Source: 70-18 sp041691815
GTDB lineage: Bacteria; Pseudomonadota; Alphaproteobacteria; Acetobacterales; Acetobacteraceae
Assembly: GCA_041691815.1 (NCBI GenBank)
Contig: JBEPTZ010000085.1
Span: forward strand, 1-18,916
Length of the DNA: 18,916 bases
Direction of reading: 5' to 3'
Below are positions 15,569 to 18,916 of the stretch, one piece after another. The position numbers were made by a program, and so were the translations under genes. The notes below the pieces were generated by a model that worked only from the letters and a program-made list of their open reading frames with translations, searched no databases and was not told the origin of the DNA. Each line of letters starts with the position of its first letter. Positions within the stretch are counted from its first letter, which is position 1.

Positions 15569-17610
15569 CGCAAGGGGAAGAAAGGCTTCTTTGTTTGAAA
15601 ACAAAGAAGCAAAAAAACTTTGTCCCTTGGCGACTGCTCGGATGGGCAGTGGCGAGTCTCGGCATCATCACGATCACGGCGGTGACGCTTGACCGCATGT
15701 TTCCGCCGAATCTCGCTCGGCTGGCGCAGGTTGGCACCGAGGTGGTGGACAAGGACGGGCGGATCGTGGCGCTGGCGCCCGCACCTGGTGGGGTCTGGCG
15801 GTTCCGCACCACGGTGGCCGACGTCTCGCCGGTGTTTGTCGATATGCTGGTCGCCACCGAGGACCGCCACTTCTGGCGCCACCCCGGCATCAACCCGCTG
15901 GCCCTGCTGCGCGCCAGCCTGCAGGACCTGCGCGCCGGCCACATCGTCTCCGGCGGCTCCACCCTCACCATGCAGGCCGCCCGGCTGCTGGAACCACGCC
16001 CGCGCACCCTGCGCAGCAAACTCATCGAACTGGTCCGCGCCGTGCAACTGGAAGCGCATTTCAGCAAGCGCCAGATCCTGTCGATCTGGATGACCCTGGC
16101 GCCGTACGGCGGCAACCTGGAAGGCGTCCGCGCCGGCTCGCTGGCCTGGTTCGGCGTGCCGCCCGGCGCCCTGGAACCGGCCCAGGCCGCCCTGCTGGTC
16201 GCCATCCCGCGCCGCCCCGAGGCGCTGCGGCCGGACCGCCACGCCGCCCGCGCCCGCCGGCTGCGCGACCGCATCCTGCACGCCGATGGCGGCGCCATGC
16301 CGACCCTCCGCCAGCCGATGCCGCGCCATGCGCCGCAGGTGGTGGCGGCACTGGAGCGTGAGGACCGGAGGCGGGATCGCCTTGGGTCTGCATCACCCGA
16401 CCAGATCATCCATGCCGCGCGCATCGCCACCACGCTGGACGCCAACCTGCAGCAGGCGGTGGAACGGCTGGCCGACGACCGGCTGCGGCAACTGCCCTCG
16501 CATGTCTCGCTGGCGATGCTGATTGCTGACGTCCACAGCCGCGAAATCCGCGCCATCGTCTCCGGCGGCACCGCCCGCTCCGAGGCCCGCGCCTGGGCGC
16601 TCGATCTCACCCGCGCGGTCCGCTCGCCCGGCTCGGCGCTCAAGCCGTTCATCTACGCGATGGCCTTCCAGGACGGCATCGCCGGGCCGGAAACCCGCGT
16701 CGACGATCTGCCGCGCCGGTTCGGCGCCTATGCCCCCGAGGATTTCGACCGCAGCTTCTCCGGCACCGTCACCGCCGCCCAGGCGCTGCAGCAATCGCTC
16801 AACCTGCCGGCGGTGGCGCTGCTCGACCGGGTCGGCCCGATCCGCTTCGTCGCCACCCTGAAGGAGGCCGGGGTGCGGCTGGTGCTGCCGCGCGGCGCCG
16901 ACCCGTCGCTGCCGATCGCCCTCGGCGGCGCCGGCATCACGCTGCGCGACGCCGCCGGCCTCTACGCCGCGCTGGCCACCGACGGCACCGCGATCAAGCT
17001 GCGCCTGCGCGCCGATGACCCGGCCACGCCGCAACCCTTCCTGCAACGCCGCGCCGCCGCCAGCATCGCCGCCGTGCTGACCCATCGCTTCCCCGATGGC
17101 GGCCCCACCGGCGTCGCCTGGAAGACCGGCACCTCCTGGGGCGGCCGCGACGCCTGGGCGCTGGGCTTCGACAGCGATCACGTCGCCGCGGTGTGGATCG
17201 GCCGGCCGGATGGCACCCCGGTCGCCGGCGCCACCGGCGCCAGCATGGCGCTGCCGATGCTGGCCCGGCTGTTCGGCCTGCTCCCCGCCGCCCCACGCCC
17301 GGAGCCGCCGCCGCTGCCGGCGGCCCGCGAGCAGCACACGGCCCATGCCGACAGCCTGCGCCTGCTGTTCCCGCCGCCCGGTGCGGTGCTCGGCGCGCCG
17401 CTGTCCGGCGATGCCAGCCGGGTGGTGCTGCGCGCCATGGGCGGCCGGCGCCCGCTGACCTTCCTGGTTGACGGCGCGCCGCTGGCCACCGACCCGGCCC
17501 GCCGCGAAGCCGCCTGGCGGCCAACCGCCCCCGGCTTCTACCGCCTCACCGTGCTGGACGCCGCCGGCGGCGCCGCGCATGCCAGCGTGCGGGTCAAGGA
17601 ACGGCCCTGA
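15565..17610 (+). CDS. pbpC: Penicillin-binding protein 1C (bifunctional transglycosylase/transpeptidase)
   Basis: A 681-residue class A penicillin-binding protein, shorter than E. coli PbpC (770). The GTG at 15565 overlaps the alpha-2-macroglobulin stop by 4 nt. Residues 1-23 are a basic tail, 24-41 a membrane anchor (LLGWAVASLGIITITAV). The GT51 domain has catalytic E99 in ATEDRHFW and GGSTLTMQAARLL. The transpeptidase has S357-x-x-K360, S411-L-N413 and K520-T-G-T-S. The PBP1C C-terminal domain covers about 580-681. It polymerises and cross-links peptidoglycan in the periplasm. The odd part is the N-terminus: codons about 7-22 lie inside hairpin element copy C. A TTG at 15595, with AAAGG 9 nt upstream, is an alternative start; a GTG at 15649 would cut into the anchor. 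Confidence 0.93.
   Translation: MTQGEERLLCLKTKKQKNFVPWRLLGWAVASLGIITITAVTLDRMFPPNLARLAQVGTEVVDKDGRIVALAPAPGGVWRFRTTVADVSPVFVDMLVATEDRHFWRHPGINPLALLRASLQDLRAGHIVSGGSTLTMQAARLLEPRPRTLRSKLIELVRAVQLEAHFSKRQILSIWMTLAPYGGNLEGVRAGSLAWFGVPPGALEPAQAALLVAIPRRPEALRPDRHAARARRLRDRILHADGGAMPTLRQPMPRHAPQVVAALEREDRRRDRLGSASPDQIIHAARIATTLDANLQQAVERLADDRLRQLPSHVSLAMLIADVHSREIRAIVSGGTARSEARAWALDLTRAVRSPGSALKPFIYAMAFQDGIAGPETRVDDLPRRFGAYAPEDFDRSFSGTVTAAQALQQSLNLPAVALLDRVGPIRFVATLKEAGVRLVLPRGADPSLPIALGGAGITLRDAAGLYAALATDGTAIKLRLRADDPATPQPFLQRRAAASIAAVLTHRFPDGGPTGVAWKTGTSWGGRDAWALGFDSDHVAAVWIGRPDGTPVAGATGASMALPMLARLFGLLPAAPRPEPPPLPAAREQHTAHADSLRLLFPPPGAVLGAPLSGDASRVVLRAMGGRRPLTFLVDGAPLATDPARREAAWRPTAPGFYRLTVLDAAGGAAHASVRVKERP
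15585..15650. repeat. Half hairpin element, copy C, inside the start of pbpC
   Basis: The 12-bp hairpin GCTTCTTTGTTT/AAACAAAGAAGC (15585-15610) is a variant of the CTTCTTTTTG hairpin of copies A and B. It is followed by CAAAAAAACTTTGTCCC, matching copy B (CAAAAAAACTTTTTGTCC) except for two fewer T and the last base, then TTGG as in B. A third stem ACTGC/GCAGT (15633-15650) lies where A and B have their central stems. The far half (TTGCAAGGCGGAT and the GTTCTTTT hairpin) is absent. No T run follows on either strand, so it does not look like a terminator. Confidence 0.7.
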
Positions 17611-17641
17611 TCAGGCCGCCGGCCCGGTTGCAGCCGCGCGA

Positions 17642-17857
17642 TCAGTGCAGCACCGCACCGGCCACCGCACCGGCCCCGGCGCCCACCGCCGCCCCCAGCA
17701 GCACCGGCCCGCCGACCACCGCGGTGATCACCGCGCCGCCGGCCGCCCCGATTGCGCCGCCGCTCAGCACCCGCTGCTGCGTCCTGGTCAGGCCGGAGCA
17801 TGCCCCCAGCGACCCGGCTGCCAGCACCAGCACCGCCACCCGCCTAACATTCTTCAT
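17642..17857 (-). CDS. Small glycine-zipper lipoprotein
   Basis: A 71-residue protein. The ATG at 17857 has GGGAG 7 nt upstream; the GTG just before it is an alternative start with poorer spacing. The N-terminus MKNVRRVAVLVLAAGSLGAC is a lipoprotein signal with lipobox LGAC. The mature part has a short linker (TRTQQRVLSGG) and then a continuous Gly/Ala zipper to the C-terminus, typical of OsmB-like small lipoproteins. These sit in the outer membrane and are often induced by osmotic or envelope stress in other bacteria; nothing here shows regulation. It is convergent with pbpC (31 nt apart) and follows the ClC gene in the same direction, with a 126-nt gap in which I see no strong promoter. Confidence 0.82.
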   Translation of the reverse strand: MKNVRRVAVLVLAAGSLGACSGLTRTQQRVLSGGAIGAAGGAVITAVVGGPVLLGAAVGAGAGAVAGAVLH

Positions 17858-17983
17858 CACTTCACTCCCTTGTCTATGATTCCGGTTGAGGATTTCTGCG
17901 AAACCCTCGGATACCGGTACATATGGGGAAGCGATTATGGCGACAAACCGACGCCGCGATCACGCCTGCGGCAAGCGGCGGGG

Positions 17984-18916
17984 TTATTCGCCCACCACTT
18001 CGCGCCGCCGCCGATCGAGTTCCTCGCTGTAGCGCCGCAGCGCGTATTGCTCGGTCAGCATGCCGATCACCCGGCGGCTCTCGGCGCCGTCCACCACCAC
18101 CAGCGCGTCGGCCTCGGCCTGCTCGAACATGCCCACCGCGGTCTTGATGGTCATCTGCGGCAGCAGCATCTCGTTCTCGTAATGCAGCAGTTCCGAGATC
18201 TTGCTCACCGACTCGTCGTCGGCATGCGCCTCGGCGACCATCACGATGCCCAGGTAGCGGCCGGCCGCGTCGACCACCACCACCCGGCTGCTCGCCCCAA
18301 GCGGATAGTCGCGCCGGAACGCCGCAATCGAGGTGTCGGCCCGCACCGTGCGCACCTCGCGCCGCATCATCCGCCCCACCGTCAGGTTGCGCATCCAGCC
18401 GATATCCACCGCACTGCGGATTGCCTCGCCGCGCAGATGGAATCGCCAGGTGGCGAACGAGTAGCCGAAAGTTCTTCGCACCGTCAGCGCCGAGACCACC
18501 GCCGCCGCCAGCACGGCGACCGTCATCGGCAGGCTGCCGGTGGTCTCCAGCGCCAGGAACGCCATGGTCAGCGGCCCGCCGACCACCGCCACCGCCAGCC
18601 CGCTCATCCCCACCAGCGCGCACACCACCGGCGGGATCAGTTGCGTCGTGGTCACCAGCGCCAGCGCCGCCGCGAACGCCTTGCCCAGCAGCGAACCGAG
18701 GAACAGCGAGGCGAAGAACAGCCCGCCGCGGAACCCGGCCCCCAGCGAGATCGCCGAACCCATCGTCTTCAGCAGGATCAGCAGCAGTAGCTCCGGCAGC
18801 CCGTACGGCGCGTCGAACGTCACATGCAGCGCCGCATGGCCGGAAGAGAGCACCTTCGGCGAGATCAGCGCCAGCAGCCCCAGCAGCAGCCCGCCCACCG
18901 CCGGCCGCGCCCACAC
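17984..18916 (-). CDS. ClC-type chloride channel/transporter with C-terminal CBS pair (5' end outside window)
   Basis: The C-terminal 310 residues of a ClC protein; the gene starts beyond the right edge, and the GTG at 18916 is probably an internal codon. The segment SAISLGAGFRGGLFFASLFLGSLLG corresponds to the helix N region, where ClC proteins carry GxFxP. VGMSGLAVAVVGGPLTMAFLALETTG matches the conserved helices O-P. After the membrane part, two CBS domains follow (about residues 183-240 and 250-305), with RYLGIVMV and RRVIGMLTEQ as typical segments. ClC proteins conduct or exchange chloride across the membrane, and the CBS pair regulates them. The proline of GxFxP is alanine here (GLFFA). 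Whether this is a channel or an exchanger cannot be told, since the gating-glutamate region is outside the window. Confidence 0.9.
   Translation of the reverse strand: MWARPAVGGLLLGLLALISPKVLSSGHAALHVTFDAPYGLPELLLLILLKTMGSAISLGAGFRGGLFFASLFLGSLLGKAFAAALALVTTTQLIPPVVCALVGMSGLAVAVVGGPLTMAFLALETTGSLPMTVAVLAAAVVSALTVRRTFGYSFATWRFHLRGEAIRSAVDIGWMRNLTVGRMMRREVRTVRADTSIAAFRRDYPLGASSRVVVVDAAGRYLGIVMVAEAHADDESVSKISELLHYENEMLLPQMTIKTAVGMFEQAEADALVVVDGAESRRVIGMLTEQYALRRYSEELDRRRREVVGE

Noticed and set aside
5391..15650. CRISPR-like array from the repeated hairpins
   Set aside because: The copies are few, far apart, in mixed orientation and separated by genes; there are no regular spacers and no cas genes.
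1..18916. Defence system, prophage, integron or insertion sequence
   Set aside because: No nuclease, toxin, integrase, transposase or phage structural motif was seen in any well-supported frame.

Overview
The window is about 19 kb of very GC-rich, densely packed bacterial chromosome. The gene content (an NdvA-like exporter, a PEP-CTERM protein, an MlrC-family protein, a YfhM/PbpC pair) and three A/T-rich hairpin elements built on aaaaagaag-type arms suggest an alphaproteobacterium. Acetobacteraceae is my best guess, from memory of similar hairpin elements, and the window cannot prove it. I see no rRNA, tRNA, CRISPR array, transposase, phage gene or defence locus.

Layout, left to right. (1) 1-1235, minus: the N-terminal part of a CapA-type metallophosphatase that runs off the left edge. 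(2) 1236-1510: an intergenic stretch with 13-G and 18-G runs that looks like an assembly or base-calling problem. (3) 1511-2530, minus: a secreted PEP-CTERM protein, divergent from an MlrC/M81 metallopeptidase (2672-4153, plus). (4) 4396-4782, plus: a glycine-zipper lipoprotein, ending 2 nt from the convergent end of a two-CBS-domain protein (4785-5219, minus) that has a structured leader. (5) 5391-9061: a minus-strand block of SDR oxidoreductase, pyridoxal kinase (pdxY) and an NdvA-like ABC exporter. Composite hairpin elements sit on both sides of the exporter gene. (6) 9226-17610: four tightly spaced plus-strand genes, mscL, a ChaC-like gamma-glutamylcyclotransferase, a bacterial alpha-2-macroglobulin with a CLEQ thioester motif, and pbpC. 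This looks like one envelope and osmotic stress operon. (7) 17642-17857, minus: a small glycine-zipper lipoprotein. (8) 17984-18916, minus: the C-terminal half of a ClC channel with two CBS domains, running off the right edge.

Most genes belong to known families and their arrangement is ordinary. The least ordinary feature is the family of hairpin elements at 5391-5524, 7310-7431 and 15585-15650. The first two are inverted relative to each other and frame the exporter gene, where one arm of each resembles an intrinsic terminator. The third is only half of the element and lies inside the start of pbpC, so that repeat sequence appears to encode the cytoplasmic N-terminus of a penicillin-binding protein. 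I found no convincing new multi-gene system.
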